Shown piece by piece: positions 1 through 11,109 of a stretch of 64,000 nt of DNA. Origin of the DNA: Drechslerella dactyloides (taxonomy: Eukaryota; Ascomycota; Orbiliomycetes; Orbiliales; Orbiliaceae); assembly GCA_020064725.1 (NCBI GenBank), contig JAGTWJ010000001.1:6200001-6264000 (forward strand), in the 5' to 3' direction. A model generated the notes under the pieces. It did not search any database. It saw only the letters and a list, made by a program, of their open reading frames with translations, and was not told the origin of the DNA. The position numbers and the translations under genes are program-made. How positions within the stretch are numbered: position 1 is the first letter of the stretch; every line of letters begins with the position of its first letter.

Positions 1-847
1 TGTTACCCTGGTACAACCCGGTTCAGACAAGGAACCGGGTTACCTTACTTCTGCCTAATAACGACATTGGTCACATGAATGCAGAGCTGCCGTTAATTCG
101 GGATACGGCCTCATCCGTAACTCAATCTACCATGTGGATACATTGCAATATTGAAGTTGCGGTACTTAAAGTCGATTTCGATTCAACAGCTAATTTCTAG
201 ATATGGGCAATTATATGACTTCATGGTTGCCATCACTTGAAATCCTTTGATGGTTCGAAAGCAATGTTATTCCTATCGAGATGCCCAAGGCAATGGAAGA
301 TAAGAGACCGGGCAAGCACTAATAGCTGTTATAGTGCTACCATTGGAATTCTACCCGGCTGTGTTGATAGCAAGCGCATGCCTCAGGATCGATGCATTTT
401 GAAGCACAAATTACTTACTTAGATATTATATTAGTAACTACTTAGTAAGTGCTTCGTACACGAGGATAACATAACGCTCTGGTATATCCTGCCTTGATTC
501 AGGCGCAGTCTACCAAATACACTACGAAGACTATTATAGGACACACTAATCGGCAGCAGCTCTTAAGAATCATGATTGAACGAACTTTACGAACACCTAG
601 GTCATTAGTCTACGTGAGGCCATAAGCGAGTGCTAGTTTGAGCTCGCAAAGATCTAAAGAGTAGATACAACACGGTTAAAACTCAAGAGCGCGAAGCTTC
701 GAAAGGTAGCTGGTAGTCGAATGTTCGGAAAGGAGGATCGGATGGTTGATTGCCTCGTGAGTCGTTCCGTTTAGGCATACATACATACAATTGAACCCTG
801 TCCACGCCCGCAGACATCCCGTTGCTCGAGCACGTTTTATCCAGCCA
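1..847. other. Non-coding flank, left edge
   Basis: No reading frame here looks like a gene. The stretch lies downstream of the 2EXR-like gene on the minus strand and is moderately AT-rich. I see no tRNA, repeat array or splice-linked exon. Confidence 0.5.
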
Positions 848-2083
848 TTAGGAAGGAAGAAGTGCCAAATTTTCAGAGCTTCCGAATGGAGCCCCGCCCC
901 AGAAAATAGAATCTGGTGTATACCACGGGTCGCCATCTACGACCACCAGTTTCCCGTTCGTTATTGCCCAAAAAGCGTCTTCCCGCAGCTTCACGGTCTC
1001 AAAACTCGCTAGCTCCTTCTTCGTGAACGGCGGGTCTTGGTCACATTGCTCAAGTGCATCCTTCTTTACGGCCTCGAACGAATCGAAGAAGTCCCGCGCC
1101 ATTCTAAGCGTATATTTCCACGGGCCTCGGGTGAGCGGCCAAGCACAGCACACTAGCTCATACCAGAACTCCGGCGACATAACCGATGGCCTCGAATTCC
1201 TCGACCACGATGATCTCGGACAGAGCAAGATTTCGAGATGGGCATGATTATTTCTTTCGCCGAGCACGCTGTGAAGTCGCTGCATGAAGGGCATCAGTAT
1301 CGAGCGGAGGGGTCTTCGGAATGCCTCGTCCAGCAATCCCGGCGACAACTCTACGAACGAAAATCGACCGACGTGGACGAACATCCGGAGGCGACGCACA
1401 AGGTTGCGGTAGCGGTGGGCTGGAAAGAGGAAGGTTGGCATCCGGTCCTCTGTTACTTTTGTAAGTTGCATGCCGTCGTGGGGCAAATCTCCGTTATAGA
1501 AGTTTGTGCCGCTGTACGTTAATGCAAGACGGTAAGTATGCATTGCAGAACTGGGACGCATGCTCTCAACCGGCAAAACTAAATTGCCAGTTCGGCAAGA
1601 TCCATTCTAGCGTAAATTGCAACTGGACAAGCGCAGAGAATTTGATACTCACGTGGAGTTGTACGATCGAGGGCGCTGATAAGTCAGCGTCTCCCAGAAA
1701 GTGCTGTACTCGGCGCGGAACGAATCACGGAAGACACCATTGCCTTGGTAGGTTCCAGTGCCTCTGATTTCAAAACGGATCGGAAAGATGTTCTTCGAGT
1801 AAAGGATGCGTGATGCCTCGTCGTGAATTCGCTTGTTGACGCGTAGTATCGAGAGGTCGAGGGAAGGTCTGTCGCAAAGAGCCGAACGGTATGACTCCGC
1901 CTCTGGTGGGTTGGTGTCAAAGATGACGAGATGTTTGTATATCTCGTCGCGAATCTCTGGCGGGAGTTGCAGGAGGGGAAAGGGGCGCTGGCAGACATCG
2001 ATACCTACGGGGATGTCGATGCGAGGAGTCGGCTGCGACGACTCTTGTTCTTCTGAAAGAGCCGAGGGCGGGGTGCCATCCAT
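848..2083 (-). CDS. 2EXR/F-box-like domain protein, two exons
   Basis: The first exon is 1653-2083 and the second 848-1550. The 102-nt intron has donor AC|GTGAGT and acceptor CCCAG|T; phases agree and give 377 aa. Residues 36-52 (LLQLPPEIRDEIYKHL) are the hydrophobic-LPPEIR signature of fungal 2EXR/F-box-like proteins, followed by the usual block on relatives returning to the home frame (ILRVNKRIHDEASRILYS, then IFPIRFEI). The rest is a divergent helical region without catalytic motifs. Such proteins are mostly uncharacterised; F-box members recruit substrates to SCF ubiquitin ligases, but 2EXR members have no proven role, so function is only inferred. An upstream CAG-less acceptor (GAG at about 1567) would also keep frame and change a few residues. 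It belongs to a small concentration of F-box-like genes in the first 13 kb. Confidence 0.75.
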
Positions 2084-4050
2084 TTTCCTTAGACTAGATT
2101 CTCGTTACTTGATGCTCTATGTGCGTGCCTGGTCTTATTAACCAGAAACTACCGTGAACGTGATATATCTAGAACCTTGAAGAACGCTCCTGGGGGAAGG
2201 TGATGATGAAGGATGCTGGCAGGATCAATCGCCCAGATTCAGAATTCGGGAGAGACGGACGGCTGCCGCCAAGACATCGACGCTTGGTTACACACACAAC
2301 AGCATGTTAGCAGGGATCTTCCAGTTCATGTTCACTGCACTGCTGCGCTGCGCTGGCTGCACAACTTGACTTGTTTTACAAGCAGCTATAACTGATTTTG
2401 CTATCCTCCAATTTGTCTATCAAAAGACGCTGTTCTCTGCGGAAGCGAAAGGAATTCTTCGGATCCGATTGAATGTTGGAACGCGAAGTTAATACGTTCA
2501 AAATCCGAAAGCCAGCGCTGCAGCTAGCCAGCTCGTACTCATGCTCGCCCAATGTACTGGATTTCGACATGTGCAAAGATCGAAATCGACCCTCTTCGCC
2601 CGCCGGTAAGCCCCTGCAGGGCATCGCTGCGATAGCCTCTGTGTTATCTCAACGGTTCAAACGAGAACGGTTCAAATGAGACCGCTCGGCTATGAAAGTA
2701 AGCATAACCATGATAACACTGCACTCGTAGCCGGAAGTCGAGGTCTCGAGCACCTGAGGAGCTTTGCGCAATCACTCACGACCTGGCCATGCACATGTGC
2801 ACATCAGTAAACGCAAGTATGTCGCGCATGCGCACGTGAGAATTAATCCGGGTTAGCGGCCATCATTCGGGATATAGTATAATCCGAAGACGCATGTGCA
2901 CGCAATCAGCTCGAGCTTAGTGCCGTGGAGATACAAGTGTTTGTTTGATGGGTTTTGGCGCCGATATCGCGATGCTCTACTGCAATAGTGTCGTGATGTT
3001 TGCATACGTATACGCAGGTTTCGGTATATCGGAATTGTATTATCGGTGTTGTGAAACGCGCCACATCAAGCACCGACGGCTTCGTCAATGAATCTTTGCC
3101 GATTCTTGGAGTTAGATTAGTAACGGTCCATTCTAGATTCCGTTTTCGAGGTTGAGTTAGTAATCTACAAGTGACCTAGATTTTTATGATGGCAAAGAAG
3201 TCTCCGATGTTAGTAGTATCCAACTTTAAGATATCAACTGACCGGTCACCGGACACCGAGAAAATTTTTCTGCAAAATTTGAATTGATGGCTTGAAACCT
3301 GCAAATATGGTGGCGATGGAATGAATCATTTTAGCCTCACTTCGCCAGGCGCAAATGCTGTGCAGAGCCCCAGAGAGTTCGTTCCAACGACTATTTCGTC
3401 CAACATCGGGTCTTTTCGGGTGCATGAAACGAAGCCTTCTTCTTGTCTCCGCGGACCCGACGGACCAACAGCACGCAGTAGCGAAGAGCGGCGTATAACC
3501 AGGCCGACATCCTGACCTGTAAGCTACCCTCCCACATGCCTGAAATGGGCCCCATGTGCTCCTCGTTCCGACATGTTCCTACGCGAGGCCGGGAAATAAA
3601 GCCCGAAATAGGCACTGAAAGACAGCGGTCCACTCCGAGGAACCTTGCATATCGTTGCATTAATGCCACAGACCGTAGCCTCTGACGCATGAATCCAGAC
3701 GAGTGGCTTTTCCGCCGATATCATAGGCTTGACGTTAGTAAGACGGGGCCACCGAGAAAAATTAGAAGCTTTGTGATTGCAAGGTGGTATCTGAGCAATG
3801 CCAGCTGTGGCTAGCCGCCACGGAGCCCCTTTCGTCTGTCATCCATCTGCATGCTGTATATTCATTTCCTTGGAGAAGCCCGCGGGATGTCTCCGGCGAC
3901 TAACAGTACTGTATAAAAGTGCCGCGTCTTCCGCTAGGGCTGCTGACTACAAACAACGAATCCCCACATCTGCAACAGCCAACGCAACAACAGCAATTAC
4001 ACCTCCTCCCATCCCATTAGACATCTCGGTGACTTCACGAGCACGCCCTA
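2084..4050. other. Intergenic region between 2EXR gene and aox
   Basis: About 2 kb between two divergently transcribed genes, so it holds both promoters. Several open frames of 60-100 codons occur on both strands (for example 3391-3690 minus) but none has a recognisable domain or convincing splice context. The last 150 nt are the alternative oxidase core promoter. Confidence 0.5.
3912..3919 (+). promoter_or_regulatory. TATA box of alternative oxidase gene
   Basis: TATAAAAG lies about 130 nt upstream of the alternative oxidase start codon, a normal place for a TATA element plus 5' UTR in a filamentous fungus. AOX genes are typically inducible, and a strong TATA box fits that; the inducible behaviour itself is not visible in the sequence. 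Confidence 0.45.
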
Positions 4051-5210
4051 ATGCTGAGCACTCGGTCACCCGTCCTCGCAAAAACCGCCTACCGCGCCAT
4101 CGGGGGCGCGAAGTCCGCGGCCTTCCACCTGCCCGCTGGCCGCATCTCCCTCGTCCTCTGCCAGTGCAGCTCCTCCTCGTCCAATATCCAAACGCGTTCC
4201 TTCAGCTTCACCTCCCGTGCGCCCCTCCAGAGCAGTCAATCGCTGCAGGTTTCTCCCACAAAACCCCGCCGCCGAGAAACCAAGCAGTCATGGCCGCACC
4301 CTGTCTACACGGAGAAGCAGATGATGGACATCGAGATCGCCCATCGTGAAGCCAAATCCTTCTCCGATAAGGTTGCTATCAATGCCGTGCGCCTCCTCAG
4401 AAGCACGTTTGACTTTGCGACCGGGTACAAACATGACCCCAAAGTTGCTAGCGGCGAGAAGAGGGCCGGAGACGCGACTCAGTTCGCCATGACGGAGAAG
4501 AAGTGGATGATCCGGTTCATTTTCCTGGAGAGCATTGCTGGCGTACCCGGCTTCGTTGCCGGCGTGTTGCGACATCTCAAGTCCATCAGAACGCTCAAAC
4601 GGGACAATGGCTGGATTGAGACGTTGTTGGAAGAAGGCTACAACGAGAGTATGTTCCCGCAGAATCCCCGCGTTGATTATATCAGGAAATCTAGCTAGCT
4701 GTGAAAATACGCTAACAGAGCATTTGGCTAGGGATGCATCTCCTCACCTTTCTCAAAATGCACCAACCGGGCTTATTCATGCGCCTGATGATCATTGGCG
4801 CGCAGGGCGTCTTTTACAACGCCTTCTTCCTCTCTTACCTCCTCTCGCCACGTACGTGTCACCGCTTCGTTGGGTATCTCGAGGAAGAAGCCGTGATCAC
4901 ATACACCCGCGCCATCGCCGACATTGACGCCGGCAAGCTCCCAGGCTTCGAGAATATGGCTGCACCCAATATCGCCATCCAATACTGGAAGATGAATCCT
5001 GATGCAAAGATTCGGGATCTTCTGCTATACATTCGCGCGGATGAGGCGAAGCACCGCGAGGTCAACCATACGCTGGCCAATCTGGATGCGGATATGGACC
5101 CAAACCCGTTCATGACGGAGTATGAGGATCCGACGAAACCGCATCCGAGCAAGGGTATCGACCACATCAAGAGCACCGGGTGGAGTCGTGACGAGGCACT
5201 CTCAAAGTGA
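4051..5210 (+). CDS. aox1: Mitochondrial alternative oxidase
   Basis: Ubiquinol:oxygen oxidoreductase of the inner mitochondrial membrane that bypasses complexes III and IV without pumping protons. Exons are 4051-4648 and 4732-5210; the 83-nt intron carries a GCTAAC branch site and splits the Arg codon of NERMH. The product is 358 aa, the usual fungal length. The first 60 or so residues are Arg/Ser-rich and low in acidic residues, as expected of a mitochondrial presequence. All di-iron ligand motifs are present: FLES (E160), NERMH (E199, H202), GYLEEEA (250-252) and RADEAKH (E304, H307). Two hydrophobic segments, about 155-175 and 215-238, match the membrane-bound helices. An overlapping ORF starting at 3798 in another frame is spurious. 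Confidence 0.96.
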
Positions 5211-6893
5211 ATGTAACGAAAAATCTGAATGATACGGCTGTGGGTAGAGTAGGAAACGGACGGCGACGTCTTTTTTGGTTTCGTGGAACTTGGCAGTTGT
5301 GCATGGCGTTTTTGCAAAACGGTGTTTATGGTTGCTTTTGGTACAGTATATACTCATTATGGATAACTCACCGCATTAACCTTTGACATTTCGATGCATC
5401 TGACATATCGATGGACGGCCCGCCATTCTGCACAATGCAAATGTACATATATATAAACAGATACTTAGCAGACACTGCCTTGATCAGTAGGGAGCGGCGT
5501 CGTAGCGCTAGCTACTTTGCTCGCTAGTTTCCCTTCGAATATAATCCCCGCTTTAGGCCGCCATGCCGCTCAACGATATCGCCACACTAAATCCACACTC
5601 GTAATCGACGGACCTGCTTGCATCTAGACGTCCGCTCTATTCATCGATCTCGCTTATTGCGGGCATGCACGTTTATGGCATGCATAGGGGTGCATGTGCA
5701 ACTTGATATCAATATAGCTGCTTACCTATATGATATCGTCCTGTGAACTCGGCCACGCCATGATTTCTGGCGAGCATATGCAGCATATGCACCATCGGAT
5801 GGAGCAGTAGTCTCGGTGCCAGAAGGCTAGAATTCGAGTTCACCGTCGCATATTCACTTCTTCTACGCCTGACACTAGTATCTACAACTTGCCGGTCGTC
5901 GTCAAGAGTACACCTTGAGGTTGGCGCATGGAATGCCGGATATGCAAATTCGACATATCCGATCGCCCCAATTCCCGCGCACCTGCAGTCTCGCTAAGTA
6001 GAATCGCCGATTGGTGACCGAGAACCGGATATGCCCATAGGCATATCCGGAAACATGCGCGGTCCACCGACCATGCGGCCTCGGTCGCCACGACGTCTAA
6101 ATGCCACCACCCACGGGACCACTTGCTAGTCCTGATGAGATGCATCGCCGCGGAGAGACACCAAGCCGCGTGGACCTATCGTTTCAAATCGCAAGATCAT
6201 CGAGGTGATGGGCTTGATGGAAATGCGACTGCTGAAGCTGGGATGTTGGGACCTGCACGGCTGGAGCGTGCGCCGCGAGGGTGCGGACGGTTAGTCACAA
6301 TTGTGGGTGGGTGGTGGGCTCATGGTCTTCATGCAAAGGATGGGACACATCGGACCACCCGGTGGCTTAAGGTGGTACAGTTGAGTTAGCCTTCTGGTCT
6401 GCAGGCTGAAATGCATCTGTCGAGCGTTCAAGGCGCTAGCTCGCTATGGTACCAAGTGCGCCTGGACTTGGCGAGTCGACATTGGCAGGCCAGAATAGCA
6501 TTAGGTACCGATTATACAATAATATTCGATGGGCGCACTTAGCAGCTGTAATTGCACTTTATTCTGCTCGATCCGTCGAGAGATGGTCACCGTGAATGTT
6601 TAAATACTTGCTTGATCAGGCCCTTACGGACTAGCTAGTTGAGAAAAACAAGTTTCGACAACCTCTCACTGCTAATTAATACAGTAACCGGGTAGCCTAC
6701 CAATATCAATGCCCAGCACCATATTCGAATTCCTAACCATACTAGCCCTTGATATAATAGGATTCACATTCATGCTACACAAAGTGCAGCGCCTAGAAAA
6801 TACCACTCTACCAACACAGTCGACGTTCGAAGCCGCTCTTCGAAAGCAATAGAGCTCGAGTCGATACACCCAGATATCATATATCCGTCTGGA
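5211..6893. other. Intergenic region with inverted repeats
   Basis: No credible gene in 1.7 kb. Two inverted repeats built on the same core, CGGATATG/CATATCCG, lie at 5937-5961 and 6025-6050. The 3' part is upstream of the F-box gene starting at 6894. Confidence 0.5.
6025..6050. repeat. Perfect 11-bp inverted repeat, 4-nt loop
   Basis: CCGGATATGCC, a CATA spacer, then GGCATATCCGG. A weaker version with the same core (CGGATATG, 9-nt spacer, CATATCCG) lies at 5937-5961. It could be a binding site for a dimeric zinc-cluster factor (CGG...CCG ends) or a hairpin; both are inference. Confidence 0.6.
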
Positions 6894-7886
6894 ATGTCGA
6901 CGGCAAAGATAGACCGCGGCTCCAAGCCCGTCTGGACTCGCACCGGCCCCGATTTCCGACTGCGTAAGTTAAACCACATTGCATATGCCCACAGCTCTTC
7001 CAAACCGGCATCTACACCCCGACCGCGCTGCACCCCCCTCCTACACAGGACTACAATCGCAAAATTACCTGCTGCAGCGCCGACGAAACCCACGCCGACA
7101 CTTCATCGACAGAAACCGGAGCCTATTAAATATGCACGCGGCCGACGAGTCTCGTACACCGGCAACGGCACATCTTTGCTCTCCCTCCCGCCGGAACTGC
7201 ACATACAGATTCTCGACTACCTGCACTGGAAGGCGCACATACCCTGCATGCAGATCTGCAACCTGTGGAGTTCGATCCTCATGGCCGACAGGTTTTGCGA
7301 CAAGCGGTATGAGGGAAATGGATGCAGTCCGCGATACAGCTACCTACCGGGCCAGCTTTCGTTCACGATAACCGCCGGCGAAATCACATCCGTCCGCCCG
7401 AGAATAGTGCCGCTCGACGAGCACAGATACCCTGTCCGCGACGCCGAAGACGCAGCGTTCGCAGCCAGCTCGAGACCGATTTCGAAGTCCAGCTCCGGTG
7501 GCGCTAATGCCGACAGCATCGAGTTAGTCGACAGCCCGCTGCTGGACCAAGGCTACTTCCGTTACACCAACTGTCCGCCGCCAGAAGACGTAACTTGGAA
7601 CAAGGCGATTCGTGGATTCTTCGTTGGCTGGGTATGCTGGCGGGACCCGGCGACTGGCCGCGTGATAAAGGAGGACGGCGGGCAATCCTACTTTGGCGCG
7701 CGGGGAGACCATGACTTGGACCCGCACGATATGACGGTCCGAGGCTTCCTGGAGTTCTGTCGTGACTTGGTGGTCCGGAAGAAGCTGCTGCAGGCACAGC
7801 CGGAGATAACAGTGGATATATGCCACCTGATGGGGCCGAGCGTCGGATTCTTGTTCTACGTGCTGGAGGTCAGGGGTGTCAGGTAG
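6894..7886 (+). CDS. F-box domain protein
   Basis: Single open frame of 330 aa. Residues 95-130 read LLSLPPELHIQILDYL followed by CMQICNLW, the LPxEL...I...L plus C..VC..W pattern of an F-box, which binds Skp1 in SCF ubiquitin ligases. The first 90 residues are Pro/Arg-rich and probably disordered. The C-terminal 200 residues include a Trp/Gly-rich stretch (GFFVGWVCWRDPATGR) with no family I recognise, presumably the substrate-binding part. A possible 32-nt intron at 6965-6996 is too short to be real, so I keep the ORF uninterrupted. Substrate unknown. Confidence 0.7.
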   Translation: MSTAKIDRGSKPVWTRTGPDFRLRKLNHIAYAHSSSKPASTPRPRCTPLLHRTTIAKLPAAAPTKPTPTLHRQKPEPIKYARGRRVSYTGNGTSLLSLPPELHIQILDYLHWKAHIPCMQICNLWSSILMADRFCDKRYEGNGCSPRYSYLPGQLSFTITAGEITSVRPRIVPLDEHRYPVRDAEDAAFAASSRPISKSSSGGANADSIELVDSPLLDQGYFRYTNCPPPEDVTWNKAIRGFFVGWVCWRDPATGRVIKEDGGQSYFGARGDHDLDPHDMTVRGFLEFCRDLVVRKKLLQAQPEITVDICHLMGPSVGFLFYVLEVRGVR

Positions 7887-8657
7887 CAGCTTGATGCCCC
7901 GTCAGCCAGCCAGGTAAGTAAAACGGTGCGTATGTATATAAATGTGCGAGCGATCTATATGTGCGCATTGGCTGGTCACGGGGACCTGGCGTCTGGATGA
8001 TATACATGGATACGGGTGCACAGGTGTTTTGCTGGCAAACTTATGATAGTTCGATTCATGAGGCAGGCGCGATCTGGAGTAGAATGGTACAAGTAGTTTT
8101 CCATAGCATGCCTTATCTGAAGATATTTGAATTAAAGCCCATTATACCTTCCATTCCCCTGATACTACACGCTCCATCCAGATTGTAATATTGATAGAGT
8201 AGTATGAGTAGCATGAGTAGTATGAGTATACTTACAGAGCATCAGCTTAGGGCATATGCAGAGCGAGCGTGATATGCACACGACGTTCCACATAACAACA
8301 GCCAGAGCGAGATGCTCAGACAGAGAAACGGACGGTCATGAAACGAAAGAGGATATTCCGCACGGAGAAAGAAAGAATATAAATATGCCAGACACTGCCG
8401 GCACCAGACAGAAGGACACCTTTCCTTCTTCACCTTTCTTTCTTCGCCTTCCCATCTCACCTTCCCATCTTCACCTTACCATCTTCATCATCATTCATCT
8501 CATTCCTCCCCCATACTCCGTGGCATCACCAACGCCACCAAAAAGACCGGGGACATCAATCCGGTGGTGTGCACCTGCCCTGCCAGCACACCTGGGCAGG
8601 CTGCTTGATCGAATTTGCCCGGCTGCGGAGAATGAAGCAGTTGACGGCAGAGTACAT
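7887..8657. other. Intergenic region
   Basis: No credible gene. It contains a short tandem repeat at 8198-8224 and a pyrimidine-rich run (about 8420-8520) of CTTCACC/CCCATC units that resembles a fungal 5' leader and would fit transcription toward 8658. Confidence 0.4.
8198..8224. repeat. 9-bp tandem repeat, three copies
   Basis: Three contiguous copies of AGTAGYATG, the middle copy having C where the others have T. Confidence 0.75.
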
Positions 8658-8861
8658 ATGACGCCAGCAGCCAGGCTTGGTATTCTCGCGGAGAGAATAC
8701 TCATACTTGTCGCATTCCTATCCAAGGACATCCCGTATCTCGAGCCACTCAACGTTATACGATTTCAGCGCACGATAGGAGATCCCACCGCTATACGAAC
8801 GAATTTGACCCCAATAGTAGTGGTCGTAGACGACATTATCGACCCAAAAGCCTATGAGTAG
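8658..8861 (+). pseudogene. F-box-like fragment, probably decayed or mis-spliced
   Basis: A 67-codon frame opening with MTPAARLGILAERILILV and continuing with FQRTIGDPTAIRTNLTP. The spacing resembles the start of fungal F-box-like proteins (an amphipathic ILxxIL helix, then RVxRxFRDxIxxSxxLxxxLFLxP), but the usual Pro and Cys/Trp positions are altered. It stops at 8861 and I cannot join it with confidence to downstream exons. It may be a remnant of the F-box family represented by intact copies at 6894 and 12280, or the first exon of a gene whose 3' part I cannot resolve. Confidence 0.3.
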
Positions 8862-9425
8862 AGGAAGGTTAGCCACTGCAGTCCCTCATACATTCAAACA
8901 TACAGATGGGTGCTGATACGGTGTGGATGATAGGAAACTTCCAATTCCAACCACATGTTCGTGATGGAATAACGTACCTGTACCTTCGCAAGGACGCGGT
9001 GTATGGTACCAGTCCGTACAGCCGCCCTCCCATAAGCCCACTCCAAGCTTTACAACACGTGCACGTCGCGTTTCGAGCGACCTATGGTGCTCCTCGGTGT
9101 GGTTCACCAGCTCCGGGAACTGTCCCATGAACACCTGGGCACTTGCCCACAAGGAGGCGTTCGAACCTGCTTCAAAGGAGTGGACATGGGTGTACTCGTC
9201 TTTGGCAGCGTCGAGCTTGTCAGAGCGAGACCGATGGTCGACGCGGTCATCGCGGTTGTCACCGACGTTGGGTTCTTAGCGTGGCTGCATCTCGCCGCTT
9301 GCGTCGCCATGGCCGTCGAGATTGCGCTTTAGCATCATGAGTTTGGCGTCGGTTGGGATGGAGGGATCGAAGATGTCTATCCCACGATGCGCATTCGGCG
9401 AGGATGCCTCGTGCGTGGTCCTTAG
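8862..9425. other. Unassigned region
   Basis: Several short frames on both strands overlap each other here (8906-9130 plus, 9276-9557 minus) without recognisable domains. Part of it may be the lost body of the F-box-like fragment or the upstream part of the retropepsin-like relic. Confidence 0.35.
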
Positions 9426-9928
9426 CGGCGACCTGAACAGCAGCGGCTTCATTGGTCGCGGTTTCAGGTCCTTGATGGGCGTAATGATGACGGGCGGACG
9501 GTCCGTTTCTATACACCTGCCATTATATACGGAAACAGTCAGCGCTTCATCCTGCACAAGACGTTGATTGACGGTGGCGCAATAGTCAACCTAATCCCGG
9601 GCCCGTTGCTACCCGAGTAGGTCTCAGCCTCCATGCCACTGAAGCGCTGTCTGTTCGTGTCGCCTCTGGCGACATGCTCAGGATGAAGTACTTGGTCGAC
9701 TTCCACATTGAAGTGGCCGGCGTCGCATTCCGCCTGCGCGCTTATGTGCCGACGGACGTGGCGACAGAACGACTGAGCGGCCCGATAAATGGGGCGGCAT
9801 CGGTGAGGAGAGGTGTAAGGAAGAGGAAGAAACACAGGTGGACCATCTTAACAGGGATGGACTTGGACGACGACATCTTTACGTCGAGTTGGTTCGCGAA
9901 CTGGGCCAAGATCTGGTCAACGATATGA
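9426..9928 (+). pseudogene. Retropepsin-like (retroelement-type aspartic protease) relic with frameshift
   Basis: From 9426 the plus strand reads a frame containing RFILHKTLIDGGAIVNLIP, which has the layout of the single-domain aspartic proteases of Gag-protease type found in ascomycete retroelement-derived genes (hydrophobic-(V/I)D-x-G-(A/S)-x-x-N-L-(I/M)-P). That frame stops at 9618-9620. One frame over, starting at 9617, the match resumes at once with VGLSLHA, then RVASGDM, then VAGVAFRLRAYV (family pattern: A-G-V-x-x-x-x-R-A-Y-V) and runs to 9928. A one-base frame change inside the conserved domain and a catalytic triplet read as D-G-G mark it as non-functional. No LTRs, reverse transcriptase or integrase were seen nearby. 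Confidence 0.55.
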
Positions 9929-10651
9929 TAACGACGACGATCAGAATAGTTTGACTGTCCAGCCTTGGAGTCAGAGCTTGAAGATGGCGTTGTACCAGTG
10001 GGAGGTCGATGACAAGAGACCAAGAGAGACAGCGGAAGTCAGTCGACGAGGTCGGGTTGGCTGCAATGCGATCTTGGAGATGACAAGAGAAGAGCAGAAC
10101 ATTTTGATTTCTGTCCTTTATATACGCTACTCAACAGCGTGCGCGCCGCCAATCGCTCTATTCGGACACTGCACACCCTTTGACGGCGGAATTCATTCAG
10201 CAGCAGCCACTAGGAAGCATCCTTGACTGGCTCGTTATCCAGTGATAATGGCCGACGCAAGAAGCCAAATCCACGCTAGGCAACGAGATGGGGAAACCAT
10301 GGCCGCGATGGAACGTCTGGAAGAGTTTAAAATTAAGCTCGACGATCGAGCAGGCAAAATACTACGGTTAGTGACTGCGCTGAGCTCCGGCGACGACCTC
10401 AACGGATCAACGCAAGACCAGGCAGTCGGTCTCGACAGCTGAACCTACAGCCACAATACATATTTTCACCACAGTCAACATGTCCTACTGCGCTCCATCT
10501 ACACACGTATAGACGACGACAGCTGCCACTATCCTGATGCGGCGCGGCGGTTGTACTTCGCGCTTATCAAGATCGCATGTCGATGGTGGCTACACCACCT
10601 GCGAAAGTGTTGTCTCGCCGTCGTACATTCCGGAGCTTTACCAATACGTCC
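9929..10651. other. Unassigned region after retropepsin relic
   Basis: Contains a 66-codon plus-strand frame (10242-10442) rich in charged residues that could be more of the relic. No domain is visible. Confidence 0.35.
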
Positions 10652-11109
10652 TCAACTGTATTTTGCTGCTGTGATATTGATAGCATTTGTTGGAGGATGT
10701 CTGGTCCTAATCAGATGACAATGCTTCATCACGTCAGCATCTTCCGGCGTCAGTATTGAGAACCGTTCAATCATGGACAGTGCCATATCTGAGCTGTATA
10801 AAGCAGCTGGGTCTGGGCTGGAATCTTCCCATGATCCCAGCCCGGTTTCTACCACAACTTGCCCTTCCGTGGTCTCATGAACCAAAATATTCGTGCCCAA
10901 AGGGAATGGTTTGGTTCCTCACCCCGCAGTCCTACGAGAAACTCTCCGAACTCAGCCTCGTGAACAACATTTTCCCTTTCACTGCTCGATGCATTTTCCA
11001 CTATGCGATGCGATGCTTCAACTGCAATTTTCTCTTTCCCTTCGATTGTGTCTTGTTGGTTCGACTTTCGATCTCTCAGATATGAATCCAGGTCGTCCTT
11101 GATCACCAT
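10652..11109 (-). CDS. Possible small hypothetical protein, two frames
   Basis: Two adjoining minus-strand frames, 10849-11109 (starts MVIKDDLDSYL, highly charged) and 10652-10900 (acidic, Ser/Pro-rich), overlap by about 50 nt. A 62-nt GTAGGA...GAG intron in the overlap would join them in phase to give about 130 aa, but the acceptor is poor and no domain is recognised. A decayed gene is equally likely. Confidence 0.25.
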
